From Tolumonas auensis DSM 9187 (GTDB lineage Bacteria; Pseudomonadota; Gammaproteobacteria; Enterobacterales; Aeromonadaceae): 64,000 nt of DNA. Shown here piece by piece: positions 42,405-50,709 of this stretch. The stretch spans positions 2,524,501 through 2,588,500 of the forward strand of contig NC_012691.1 of the NCBI RefSeq assembly GCF_000023065.1, given 5' to 3'. Numbering within the stretch: the stretch's first letter is position 1; each line of letters starts with the position of its first letter. A model generated the notes under the pieces. That model saw only the letters and a program-made list of their open reading frames with translations, had not been told where the DNA came from and did not search any database. Position numbers and translations under genes: made by a program.

Positions 42405-42727
42405 AGGCAAACCTCCTGCAGTTGGGCAAAGGTAACGAAACTGGGCGTTAAGCGACTATAAACACCCAGTGTGGAATGTTCTTTCACTTCCTGATGATGG
42501 AAAGTCTGATAGCTGTCGGTCAGCAAAGTTTTTGCCAGTAAGAAACGATCCTGCTCTGTCAGACAGCGATCCGTTTTGGCTTTTTTTATCTGCTGATTAA
42601 AGTGATGCATGATATGCAGTCGTTTACTGCGTACCTGCAGCGGTTCATATGAAATACCGAAATAATCCAGAAAGGCTTCGGTAGTCTCTAACTCATCAAC
42701 ACCATCCAGTGAGGTAAACCAATCCAT
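42401..42727 (-). CDS. nifW: Nitrogenase-stabilizing/protective protein NifW
   Basis: NifW binds the MoFe protein and protects it or assists its maturation. ATG 42727 with AAGGAGTC gives a 108-residue protein starting MDWFTSLDGVDELETTEAFLDYFGI; the frame is open further upstream but only by overlapping nifV. The helical segment QVRSKRLHIMHHFNQQI is typical. It is the second gene of nifVWZM, 19 bases after nifV. Confidence 0.92.
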   Translation of the reverse strand: MDWFTSLDGVDELETTEAFLDYFGISYEPLQVRSKRLHIMHHFNQQIKKAKTDRCLTEQDRFLLAKTLLTDSYQTFHHQEVKEHSTLGVYSRLTPSFVTFAQLQEVCL

Positions 42728-42746
42728 ATTGACTCCTTGGCCTGCA

Positions 42747-43910
42747 TTACAAGGCAACACGTTGAGGGGATTTAAACAAACGCTGATAAACCCAGCGTAA
42801 TTCTGATTCAGTAGGGTTACGTTTGGCGCGTTCCGCAAAATAACGGATCTGTTCCAGCACCAGATCAATCTGCTCGTTCGCCAGCTGATACCCGAGAGAA
42901 GCAAACACGGAACGTACCGCATTGCGTCCGGAATGTTTGCCCAGCACCAGTTTGTGCTCGCGTCCTAAACTGGCCGGGTCGACACCCTGATAGTTATTTT
43001 TATCTTTCAGCAAGCCATCGACATGCATCCCTGATTCGTGCGTAAACACATACTCACCCACCAGCGGTTTTTGTTGTGCGATACTGCGTCCGGAGGCTTT
43101 TGCGACAAAATCACACAACGCCGGCAAACGGTGGCTGGGGATCTGCAAATCAATGTTGAAGCACTGTTTCAGCGCCATGACCACTTCTTCCAGCGGTGCA
43201 TTACCTGCCCGCTCGCCCAGACCGATCACGGTGGTATTGGCATGTGTCGCACCCGCCCGGAATGCGGCCAGCGTATTCGCCGTTGCCAGTCCCAGATCAT
43301 CATGGGCATGCATTTCCAGCTGCAGCGGCCAAAACTGGCGCAGCGCCCGGATGCGATCATAGGTGGTGAACGGATCCAGAATACCGACCGTATCGGCATA
43401 GCGCAGACGTTCGGCACCGGTACGCAACGCCAGATCGGCGACAACCCGCAGATCGGCCAGTGACGCACGGGAAGCATCTTCACAGCCGATGCACACGTTC
43501 AGGCCCAGCGATTTCGCCAGCGAGACATGGTCCGCCAGCTCTCTCAGCACCTGATCCCGGCTGCGGGCCAGCTTGTGTTCCATCATCTGTTCGGAGATCG
43601 GGATGGAAATATCCACCCAGTTCATGCCGAGTGCAGCCGCCTGCCGGATATCCGTGGCATGCATGCGGCACCAGACCATCAGCGTGGCATCCGGTAACGC
43701 CTGACGCAGCGCGCCAATCCGACGGCATTCATCCAGCCCCATAGCCGGAATACCGACTTCCAGTTCAGGAACACCGATTTCCCACAACTGACGGGCAATG
43801 GCAATTTTCTCATCCTGAGTAAATGCCACACCGGCTGACTGCTCACCGTCGCGCAGCGTAGTATCATTGATGATGAGCGATGGTTTCTGAAATGTGGTTT
43901 TCCGGGCCAT
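42747..43910 (-). CDS. nifV: Homocitrate synthase NifV
   Basis: NifV condenses acetyl-CoA and 2-oxoglutarate to homocitrate, the organic ligand of FeMo-co. The 387-residue protein belongs to the LeuA/HCS TIM-barrel family: INDTTLRDGEQSAG (about residues 14-27) supplies the metal and 2-oxoacid ligands, and LEMHAHDDLGLA carries the HxH metal site. GLGERAGNAPLEEV and HESGMHVDG are conserved. AGGAGG precedes ATG. Location at the head of nifWZM and the sigma-54 promoter point to NifV and not to a leucine or lysine pathway enzyme. Confidence 0.95.
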   Translation of the reverse strand: MARKTTFQKPSLIINDTTLRDGEQSAGVAFTQDEKIAIARQLWEIGVPELEVGIPAMGLDECRRIGALRQALPDATLMVWCRMHATDIRQAAALGMNWVDISIPISEQMMEHKLARSRDQVLRELADHVSLAKSLGLNVCIGCEDASRASLADLRVVADLALRTGAERLRYADTVGILDPFTTYDRIRALRQFWPLQLEMHAHDDLGLATANTLAAFRAGATHANTTVIGLGERAGNAPLEEVVMALKQCFNIDLQIPSHRLPALCDFVAKASGRSIAQQKPLVGEYVFTHESGMHVDGLLKDKNNYQGVDPASLGREHKLVLGKHSGRNAVRSVFASLGYQLANEQIDLVLEQIRYFAERAKRNPTESELRWVYQRLFKSPQRVAL

Positions 43911-43936
43911 AATGCACCTCCTGCATAACAGGATTC

Positions 43937-43953
43937 AGCAATTCCCATTCCCA
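43937..43953 (-). promoter_or_regulatory. Sigma-54 promoter of nifVWZM
   Basis: On the minus strand TGGGAATGGGAATTGCT has GG and GC separated by 10 bases and a good -12 half (ATTGCT). The start would be near 43927, with a short leader that still contains the AGGAGG of nifV. Confidence 0.72.
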
Positions 43954-44023
43954 AAATAACCAATTGATTTCTATAAGATATTTAATTGCGGAGAGCGTCA
44001 ATATTGAAACATACTGACGGGTT

Positions 44024-44039
44024 TGTTGCAGATACGACA
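44024..44039. promoter_or_regulatory. NifA upstream activator sequence for nifV
   Basis: TGTTGCAGATACGACA fits TGT-N10-ACA, 72 bases upstream of the -24 element on the minus strand. Its last bases touch the run that forms the U tract of the aroP terminator. Confidence 0.68.
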
Positions 44040-44064
44040 AAAAAGGGATGTCACCTGACATCCC
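44039..44064 (-). terminator. Terminator of the aroP-type permease gene
   Basis: GGGATGTCA (44045-44053) and TGACATCCC (44056-44064) form a 9-bp stem; on the minus strand it is followed by six T. It insulates the nifV promoter from the upstream gene. Confidence 0.9.
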
Positions 44065-44084
44065 TGCATAATCACGGTTACAGA

Positions 44085-45467
44085 TTACTGATCAATTACT
44101 ACGCTATCACCAGAGCTATTGCCTAAAGTGCGGCATTTATAGCGATAACCCAGCCAGTTAAGTACTAACCAGACCGGTACCAGCTCCACGGCAATGGTTT
44201 CACCGCTCATATACAGCAGCACCAGTAACAGCCCCATGAAGGCCAGACAGAGATAGTTGGTAAACGGACTCCAGAACGCTCTGAAGATCGGCGTAACGCC
44301 TTCACGATCTTTCGCCGCACGGAATTTCAGATGCGCCAGACTGATCATGCCCCAGTTGATAACCAGAGCCGCCACCACCAGTGACATCAGCAAGGCAAAT
44401 GCCTTACCCGGTAACAGGTAGTTGATGACCACGCACAACAAAGTCACCAGTGCGGACAACATGATCGCCGGAACCGGCACACCGCGTTTGTCGACTTTAC
44501 CCAGAATACGTGGCGCATTGCCCTGCTGTGCCAGACCATGCAGCATACGGCTGTTGCAATACACACCACTGTTATAAACCGACAATGCCGCCGTCAGCAC
44601 CACCAGGTTCAGAATATGTGCAGTCGTGCTTTCACCCAATGCGGAGAAGATCATGACAAACGGGCTGCCACCTTCGGCCAGCTGACTCCACGGGAACAGC
44701 GACAGCAGTACGGCCAGTGCACCAATGTAGAAAATCAGAATACGGTAGATCACCTGATTCACTGCCTGCGGAATGCTCTTGCGTGGGTTATCGGCTTCAG
44801 CCGCCGTGATCCCTACCAGCTCCAGCCCGCCAAACGAGAACATGATGATCGCCAGTGACATGATCACGCCATGCCAGCCATTCGGCATAAAACCGCCCAG
44901 TGCCCACAGGTTACTGACTTTTGCCTGTTCGCCACCCTGACCACTCATCAGCAGCCAGCCACCAAACAGGATCATGCCGACAATCGCCACGACTTTAATG
45001 ATGGCGAACCAGAATTCCATCTCACCAAAGAACTTCACGTTGGTCAGATTGATCGCATTAATAACAAAGAAGAACACCAGAGCCGAAACCCAGGTTGGCA
45101 GATCCGGCAACCAGTACTGCACATAGATACCCACGGCTGACAGTTCAGCCATGCCGACCAGCACGTACAATACCCAGTAGTTCCAGCCAGACAGGAAGCC
45201 CGGAAAATCGCCCCAGTATTTATAGGCAAAATGACTGAACGAGCCGGATACCGGTTCTTCAGCCACCATCTCACCCAGCTGGCGCATGATCAGAAACGCG
45301 ATCAGACCACCCAGTGCATAGCCCAGCAGCACTGCCGGACCCGCCATTTTGATGGTCTGCGCAATACCCAAAAATAATCCTGTGCCAATCGCACCACCCA
45401 ACGCGATCAACTGAATATGCCGGTTTTTCAACCCGCGCTTCAGTTCACCCTCTGTTTTTACATCCAT
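44085..45467 (-). CDS. aroP: Aromatic amino-acid permease, AroP type
   Basis: A 460-residue inner-membrane proton symporter of the AAT family. It is very close to E. coli AroP: LKRGLKNRHIQLIALGGAIGTGLFLG at the N terminus, FSHFAYKYWGDFPGFLSGWNYW, and SFGGLELVGITAAEADNP in the middle, with 12 membrane helices. ATG 45467 matches the family start; the frame is open 30 codons further upstream in non-coding sequence. PheP is a close alternative. It is transcribed toward nifV but ends at its own terminator. Confidence 0.88.
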   Translation of the reverse strand: MDVKTEGELKRGLKNRHIQLIALGGAIGTGLFLGIAQTIKMAGPAVLLGYALGGLIAFLIMRQLGEMVAEEPVSGSFSHFAYKYWGDFPGFLSGWNYWVLYVLVGMAELSAVGIYVQYWLPDLPTWVSALVFFFVINAINLTNVKFFGEMEFWFAIIKVVAIVGMILFGGWLLMSGQGGEQAKVSNLWALGGFMPNGWHGVIMSLAIIMFSFGGLELVGITAAEADNPRKSIPQAVNQVIYRILIFYIGALAVLLSLFPWSQLAEGGSPFVMIFSALGESTTAHILNLVVLTAALSVYNSGVYCNSRMLHGLAQQGNAPRILGKVDKRGVPVPAIMLSALVTLLCVVINYLLPGKAFALLMSLVVAALVINWGMISLAHLKFRAAKDREGVTPIFRAFWSPFTNYLCLAFMGLLLVLLYMSGETIAVELVPVWLVLNWLGYRYKCRTLGNSSGDSVVIDQ

Positions 45468-45765
45468 GGAACAACCCCGGTCATCTGAAAAATGGCGGTA
45501 GAATAGCCTGAAAATTAGCCGCGATACAGTATGTCGTTGGCAATAAAAGACTCGCACTGGCTGAATCAGGAAATTTGAAAAGAAATGGCGGGATTATCAG
45601 CTGGTGAGTCGGTATTCCGGTAACTTTCAATGATTCAGCCGGAACCGGCATCCGTTCCATGACAGCCATGATTAACTTGAACCAGCTCACAATAAAACCG
45701 GTTTCATTTTATGTTACCGGGAACATTTTGTTAGTCTGCACAGAATATTTCACGGAGAGCACATC
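45468..45765. other. Intergenic region between aroP and the SMP-30 gene
   Basis: About 300 bases between divergent genes. I looked for TyrR boxes (TGTAAA-N6-TTTACA) and found none. No gene or strong repeat is seen; it should hold both promoters. Confidence 0.6.
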
Positions 45766-46638
45766 ATGCAGGCAATATCAGCACAGCGCGATCAACTAGG
45801 TGAATGTCCCCGCTGGCATGCAGAAACACAAACACTGTGGTGGGTCGATATTCTGCAACATCAGATCCACCATCATCATCCGGCCAGTGGTGCACACGGC
45901 GTCATTCAGTTAGAAGAAGAGATTGGCTGTTTTATCTGGCGCAAAACAGGCGGTTTGATCGTAGGGCTGCAATCCGGTCTGGCCTTTATCGACGATCTGA
46001 CAAACCCAGTATTACGCCCGATCGCCGCTCCGGAAGCAGATAAACCGTGGCAACGTTTCAATGATGGCCGCTGCGATCCGGCCGGCCGCTTTATTGCCGG
46101 CACCATGAACGGCCGCAAAGATGATTCTTACGGCACATTTTATCAATTAGATGCGGCACTGAATTTACGTCAGCTGGTGGGCAAAAGCTGGACTTGTAAC
46201 GGCCTGGCTTTCAGCCCGGACGGGAAAACGCTGTACTGGTCTGATACACCGATTCAGAACCGGAATATCTATCGCTGTGACTATGATGTCGAAACCGGTA
46301 ATGTCAGTAATCAGCAGCTGTTTTTCCATGTACCGGAAGGAATGGGGCGTCCTGATGGCGCCACGGTCGACAGCGAAGGCAATTACTGGTCTGCGCAATA
46401 CGCCGGTAGCCGGGTGCTGTGCATCAGCCCGCAAGGCGAATTGCTGCGTAATATCGAACTGCCGGTTACCAACCCAACCATGCCCTGCTTTGGCGGACCG
46501 GATCTGAAAACGCTGTATATCACTAGTGCTAGTCAGGGGATGTCGGAAGAACATCTGGCCGCACATCCGCTGGAGGGCGCGGTGCTGGCCATTCCGATGG
46601 ATGTTGCAGGTCTGCCGGAAGTCGCATTTGCGGGTTAA
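45766..46638 (+). CDS. SMP-30/gluconolactonase family protein
   Basis: A 290-residue six-bladed beta-propeller lactonase of the SMP-30/LRE family. The single-metal ligands are visible as Glu13 (LGECPRW), Asn99 (RFNDGRCD), Asn145 (TCNGLAFSPDG) and Asp197 (GRPDGATVD). Relatives hydrolyse sugar lactones such as glucono-, galactono- or arabinono-lactone in aldose oxidation pathways; the substrate here is not set by context, since no sugar dehydrogenase or dehydratase is adjacent. ACGGAGAGC precedes ATG. Confidence 0.88.
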   Translation: MQAISAQRDQLGECPRWHAETQTLWWVDILQHQIHHHHPASGAHGVIQLEEEIGCFIWRKTGGLIVGLQSGLAFIDDLTNPVLRPIAAPEADKPWQRFNDGRCDPAGRFIAGTMNGRKDDSYGTFYQLDAALNLRQLVGKSWTCNGLAFSPDGKTLYWSDTPIQNRNIYRCDYDVETGNVSNQQLFFHVPEGMGRPDGATVDSEGNYWSAQYAGSRVLCISPQGELLRNIELPVTNPTMPCFGGPDLKTLYITSASQGMSEEHLAAHPLEGAVLAIPMDVAGLPEVAFAG

Positions 46639-46690
46639 TAATCTGCAGAAGGAGGAAGGCGTGCACTGACATCACGCCTTCCGCTCATCG

Positions 46691-47716
46691 TCATCTGGTC
46701 CAGTGAAACCAGTGCTGAGTTCTGTTCGATATCGCGACCAGTGACAGCATGACCGGCACTTCGACCAAAACCCCCACCACAGTAGCCAGCGCGGCACCGG
46801 AATGCAGTCCGAACAGCGAAATGGCAACGGCAACCGCCAGCTCAAAGAAATTAGAGGTACCAATCATGCAGGCAGGTGCCGCAATATTAAACGGCAGCCG
46901 CAAGATCAGGGCACCAATAAATGAGATCGCATAAATCCCGTACGACTGCAGCAATAATGGTATTGCGATCAGCACAATGGTTTGTGGCTGCTGCATGATG
47001 GTTTCAGCCTGAAAGCCGAATAATAAAATTACGGTTGCCAGCAGTCCGACGATCGACCAGGGCTTAATGCGGCCAAGAAACGCATGCAGACTGACATCAC
47101 CACCTTTGCTTTCCAGATGATGACGAGTGAATACACCGGCAAAAAGCGGCAGCAATACATACAGCACCACGGAAAATAACAACGTTTCCCATGGCACTTC
47201 AATGTCACTGACACCCAGCAGAAATGCCGCAATCGGCGCAAATGCAAAGACCATGATAAGGTCATTAATCGCTACCTGAACCAGCGTATAGTTCGGATCG
47301 CCTCTGGTCATCTGACTCCACACAAACACCATCGCGGTACAGGGTGCGACACCCAGCAGGATCATACCCGCGATATATTCCCCCGCCGATTGCGGGTTCA
47401 CCCAGTCCGCAAAGATGACCCGGAAAAACAACCAGCCCAGAAACGCCATGGTAAAAGGCTTAATCAGCCAGTTGACGACCAGGGTTAATACCAGCCCCCG
47501 GGGTCGTCTCCCCACATTTTTAACTGCGGAGAAATCAATCTGCACCATCATCGGGTAAATCATGACCCAGATTAACAGCGCCACCACCAGATTGACGTGC
47601 GCCCATTCCAGACTGGCAATCACACCAAATATCCCCGGAACCAGATTGCCGAGCACTACACCGGCAATGATGCACAGGCCAACCCAGACAGTGAGATAAC
47701 GCTCAAAAATACCCAT
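46691..47716 (-). CDS. Arsenite efflux transporter, ACR3 family
   Basis: A 341-residue inner-membrane protein with ten membrane helices, of the ACR3 class of As(III)/H+ antiporters. The essential cysteine is Cys126 in [13 protein letters not shown], and the [12 protein letters not shown] segment holds the conserved glutamate. [15 protein letters not shown] is another family signature. There is no arsR or arsC beside it, which is unusual; expression control is therefore unclear. Confidence 0.92.
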   Translation of the reverse strand: MGIFERYLTVWVGLCIIAGVVLGNLVPGIFGVIASLEWAHVNLVVALLIWVMIYPMMVQIDFSAVKNVGRRPRGLVLTLVVNWLIKPFTMAFLGWLFFRVIFADWVNPQSAGEYIAGMILLGVAPCTAMVFVWSQMTRGDPNYTLVQVAINDLIMVFAFAPIAAFLLGVSDIEVPWETLLFSVVLYVLLPLFAGVFTRHHLESKGGDVSLHAFLGRIKPWSIVGLLATVILLFGFQAETIMQQPQTIVLIAIPLLLQSYGIYAISFIGALILRLPFNIAAPACMIGTSNFFELAVAVAISLFGLHSGAALATVVGVLVEVPVMLSLVAISNRTQHWFHWTR

Positions 47717-48015
47717 GATAAATCCTTAATGTATGCTGTCTGTATGAGCCAGCAGATAGCAATGTCCCTTATCTTGCGGCTTAACAAATAAATCTTAACC
47801 CTTTGTCTATCGTTACACCTGGATAGTCAGGAAAAATAATGGCTGTGTTAAAGAAGACGAAATACACAGGAAAAAGATGCGGAAAAACCACGAAAAACGG
47901 AAAAACATATTCACCGCGTAAAAACTGCATCTGGGTGTTGGAATAACTAAACTTAAATCAGAGAAGAAACAGATGTAGTTGTCAGCCGATGCTGTAACCG
48001 CTGAGTGAGGCACTT
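47717..48015. other. Intergenic region upstream of the ACR3 gene
   Basis: About 300 bases between divergent genes, A-rich in the middle. No ArsR operator, gene or repeat was recognised. Confidence 0.55.
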
Positions 48016-48255
48016 ATGACTTATCTGATTAAATGTCCTGCCTGCCAGCAGGAAGGGTTGGATCCGCGATATAGCCCTATTGCCTGCATCCATTGCAAAA
48101 AAGAATTCAATATTGTGGGATTTTGCCCAACCTGCCACTCGGAGTTACAAAAATTTAAGTGCTGCTCTGTCGATTTTTTTTGTAATACATGCAATGAGCT
48201 GATTTCAAAGAAAAAAGTTGATTTTCATGTCAGCCCGGCATCACCTGCTGGCTGA
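48016..48255 (+). CDS. Zinc-ribbon protein, YfgJ-like
   Basis: A 79-residue cytoplasmic protein with paired cysteines at 7/10, 24/27, 37/40 and 56/59 plus Cys49/50. This pattern and the closing ISKKKVDFHV match E. coli YfgJ (double zinc-ribbon family). The function of the family is unknown. GAGTGAGGC precedes ATG. The last codons and the TGA stop lie within a 13-bp inverted repeat. Confidence 0.82.
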   Translation: MTYLIKCPACQQEGLDPRYSPIACIHCKKEFNIVGFCPTCHSELQKFKCCSVDFFCNTCNELISKKKVDFHVSPASPAG

Positions 48256-48262
48256 CATGAAA
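48223..48262. terminator. Inverted repeat across the stop of the zinc-ribbon gene
   Basis: TTTCATGTCAGCC (48223-48235) and GGCTGACATGAAA (48250-48262) form a perfect 13-bp stem with a 14-base loop. There is no clear T run, so it may act as an RNA-stabilising hairpin or a weak terminator. Confidence 0.55.
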
Positions 48263-48534
48263 TTGTTAGTTGCTTCAATTCATCCGGATCACGTTCAAAG
48301 AAACTGATCCCAGGGCACTTGCTGTTGTTGCAATAACGCAATCGAGCGCGGATGCCAAAGATTCAAAAATAATAACTGCGTTTTCTTTATTCATAATTTC
48401 AATGCTACAAGCATAATTGAAATGATCAAGTCATAAACAACATGAAAAAGACCCACAGACCTGTAGGGTAGACAAACGGCAATGGTTATGCGAACTTCAC
48501 CAGCTCTGCCGGAGATGATTAATCAGGAAATAGC
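48256..48534. other. Intergenic region before epd
   Basis: No intact gene. The minus strand has coding-like pieces in different frames (an ATG frame at 48394-48275, and neighbouring frames reading LLQQQQVPWDQFL and FERDPDELKQL), which could be a decayed gene or chance. The epd promoter should lie here. Confidence 0.4.
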
Positions 48535-49551
48535 ATGACCATCCGTATCGCAATCAATGGTTTTGGCCGCATTGGTCGTAATGTCCTGCGCGCGTTATAT
48601 GAATCAGGCCGTCGCGCCGAAATCAAGGTCGTCGCCATTAATGAACCTGCGGATGCCGCAGGTATGGCGCACCTGCTGAAATATGACTCGACACATGGCC
48701 GTTTTGACTGGGATGTGCGTCAGGAACGCGATGTGCTGTATGTCGGTGATGATGCCATCCGTTTACTGCATCAGAAAGAGATCAGCCAACTGCCGTGGGG
48801 CGATCTGGGCGTGGATATCGTGCTGGATTGTAGTGGTGTCTATGGCAAGCGGGCAGATGGTGAAATGCATCTGGCATCCGGCGCCAAAAAAGTACTGTTC
48901 TCGCATCCGGGCAGCAGCGATCTGGATGCGACCGTGATTTATGGCGTGAACCATCAGCAGTTACAGTCGGAACATCGTATCGTTTCCAGTGGTTCCTGTA
49001 CCACCAATTGCATCATCCCCATTATTAAATTGCTGGATGATGCCTTCAGTATTGAATCCGGTACCGTGACGACGATTCATGCCTCGATGAACGATCAGCA
49101 GGTGATCGATGCCTATCACCCGGATCTGCGCCGTACCCGCGCCGCCAGTCAGTCGATCATTCCGGTCGATACCAAACTTGCCGCCGGCATCACGCGTATC
49201 TTTCCTAAATTCTGCGATCGCTTTGAAGCGATTTCCGTGCGGGTGCCGACGATTAACGTGACAGCCATTGATCTCAGCGTGACGGTCACCAATGCGGTCT
49301 CTGTGCTGGACGTTAATACCATGCTGCAACGCGCCGCCAAAGGCGATTTCCGCAGCATCGTCGATTACACCGAGCTACCACTGGTTTCGATTGATTTTAA
49401 CCACGACCCGCACAGCGCGATTGTCGATGGCACGCAAACCCGCGTCAGTGGCAAACATCTGATCAAAACACTGGTCTGGTGCGATAACGAATGGGGCTTT
49501 GCCAACCGCATGCTGGATACCACGCTGATGATGGCCAGGATTGGGTTTTAG
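48535..49551 (+). CDS. epd: D-erythrose-4-phosphate dehydrogenase
   Basis: Epd oxidises erythrose 4-phosphate to 4-phosphoerythronate, the first step of DXP-independent pyridoxal phosphate synthesis. The 338-residue protein has NAD-binding [10 protein letters not shown] and the catalytic Cys155 in SGSCTTNC. Features that set Epd apart from GAPDH are present, such as [26 protein letters not shown] and [27 protein letters not shown] precedes ATG. In E. coli epd heads epd-pgk-fbaA; here it is alone with its own terminator. Confidence 0.94.
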   Translation: MTIRIAINGFGRIGRNVLRALYESGRRAEIKVVAINEPADAAGMAHLLKYDSTHGRFDWDVRQERDVLYVGDDAIRLLHQKEISQLPWGDLGVDIVLDCSGVYGKRADGEMHLASGAKKVLFSHPGSSDLDATVIYGVNHQQLQSEHRIVSSGSCTTNCIIPIIKLLDDAFSIESGTVTTIHASMNDQQVIDAYHPDLRRTRAASQSIIPVDTKLAAGITRIFPKFCDRFEAISVRVPTINVTAIDLSVTVTNAVSVLDVNTMLQRAAKGDFRSIVDYTELPLVSIDFNHDPHSAIVDGTQTRVSGKHLIKTLVWCDNEWGFANRMLDTTLMMARIGF

Positions 49552-49561
49552 AGCAAAAAAC

Positions 49562-49630
49562 AAAACCGCACATGTTTCCGCTCACCCGCTTTAAGATCGG
49601 TGCGTGAACATGTGCGGTTTTCTGTTTTTT
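49562..49630 (+). terminator. Terminator of epd
   Basis: AAAACCGCACATGTT (49562-49576) and AACATGTGCGGTTTT (49607-49621) form a 15-bp stem with a 30-base loop, followed by CTGTTTTTT. Confidence 0.82.
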
Positions 49631-49646
49631 CTCAAGATGGTAATGA

Positions 49647-50309
49647 TCAGCCGTTAGTCAGGCTAATGATGAACTCGTTATCCTGACCAGCTTCAATCTG
49701 CAGTGCCGCCAGTGATTGCAGCACCAAATCTACCTTATCCAGCCCAGGCGCATCATCCGGTGCATTGACAGCAATCACCTTGCAACCCGCCGCCAGTCCG
49801 GAAAGGATACCGGCCGGTGCATCTTCCACCACGACACACTCTTCGGGTTTCAGTCCCAGCTTTTCAGCGCCCAGCAGATACGGATCCGGATTAGGTTTGC
49901 CACGCGCCACCAGCTCTGCGGTAATAAAAATCTCCGGGCGAGCCAGCTCACCCGCCGCATGCCGGGCATGGGCTACCGGTACAGAACCGGAGGTCACGAT
50001 GGCCCAGGGTACTGATAATTCATTCAGACGATGCAACAGCTCCACAGCGCCCGGTAAGGCAGAAATACCAACTGTATCTTCGGCTTCGGTTTTCTCCAGC
50101 AGGCGGAATTGCTCCTGAATTACCTCTTCGCTCTCCCCCTGCATGAAATGACGCAGTGAGGTGATCGCCTGTTTGCCGTGAATAAACCCTAATACCTCTT
50201 CCGGATCCAGACCACGGCTCTTCGCCCAGTTTGACCATGCACGTTCAACCGCAGGTAAGGAATCGACCAGCGTGCCGTCGAGATCAAAAAGAAACCCTTT
50301 GCATTTCAT
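49647..50309 (-). CDS. hxpA: HAD-family sugar phosphatase (HxpA/YfbT-like)
   Basis: A 220-residue HAD phosphatase with the nucleophile Asp9 and acid Asp11 in FDLDGTLVDS, the second motif VTSGSVPVA, the lysine in ARGKPNPDPYLLGA and the metal aspartates in VVVEDAPAGI. It aligns along its length with E. coli YfbT (HxpA), which dephosphorylates hexitol and sugar phosphates. Preferred substrate is taken from the family only. It converges with epd. Confidence 0.88.
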   Translation of the reverse strand: MKCKGFLFDLDGTLVDSLPAVERAWSNWAKSRGLDPEEVLGFIHGKQAITSLRHFMQGESEEVIQEQFRLLEKTEAEDTVGISALPGAVELLHRLNELSVPWAIVTSGSVPVAHARHAAGELARPEIFITAELVARGKPNPDPYLLGAEKLGLKPEECVVVEDAPAGILSGLAAGCKVIAVNAPDDAPGLDKVDLVLQSLAALQIEAGQDNEFIISLTNG

Positions 50310-50385
50310 TGAGATAATCCTGTTTTATTTATATTTCAAATTCATCGCGACCAAACAATCCGAGTCGGTTACTCAGCATAATTGA

Positions 50386-50577
50386 TTATTTACCTGCTGA
50401 CTGGATCTCATCATATTTCGCCATCGCCTTTCTGTCATTGTCGGCATAGATATGATGGTGCGAAATATAAAACCCTTGTCTCAGCAATTGTTCGGTAATT
50501 TCTTCGCTGTATTCTTCATCCTGACAAACTTGTGTTACGACCTTATTCTTGATCAAAAATATAAATTTCTTAGTCAT
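50386..50577 (-). CDS. Small protein of unknown function
   Basis: A 63-residue product that I do not recognise. It starts MTKKFIFLIKNKVVTQV, has an acidic middle (DEEYSEEITEQL) and a His-rich ISHHHIYAD. A strong GGGGGG ribosome-binding site lies 5 bases before ATG, which argues that it is real. It has no signal peptide or membrane segment. It is divergent from a LysR-type regulator across a 132-base region with a palindrome and direct repeats, so it may be a regulated target. Confidence 0.6.
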   Translation of the reverse strand: MTKKFIFLIKNKVVTQVCQDEEYSEEITEQLLRQGFYISHHHIYADNDRKAMAKYDEIQSAGK

Positions 50578-50598
50578 ATAACCCCCCGGTTACATCGC

Positions 50599-50649
50599 TG
50601 TAGTGATTCGTATTCGTCATCAAGGTTAGGCCTAACCGATGTAGTGATT
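50599..50649. promoter_or_regulatory. Palindrome flanked by direct repeats in the LysR promoter region
   Basis: GGTTAGGCCTAACC (50624-50637) is a perfect 14-base palindrome. TGTAGTGATT occurs on either side, at 50599-50608 and 50640-50649. The arrangement in a LysR divergent region suggests operator sites. Confidence 0.5.
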
Positions 50650-50709
50650 ACAGCAGAGGTCTGGTATTCTTTAAAATGAATAATTATCCACCAGTGATAA
50701 CCAAACGGA

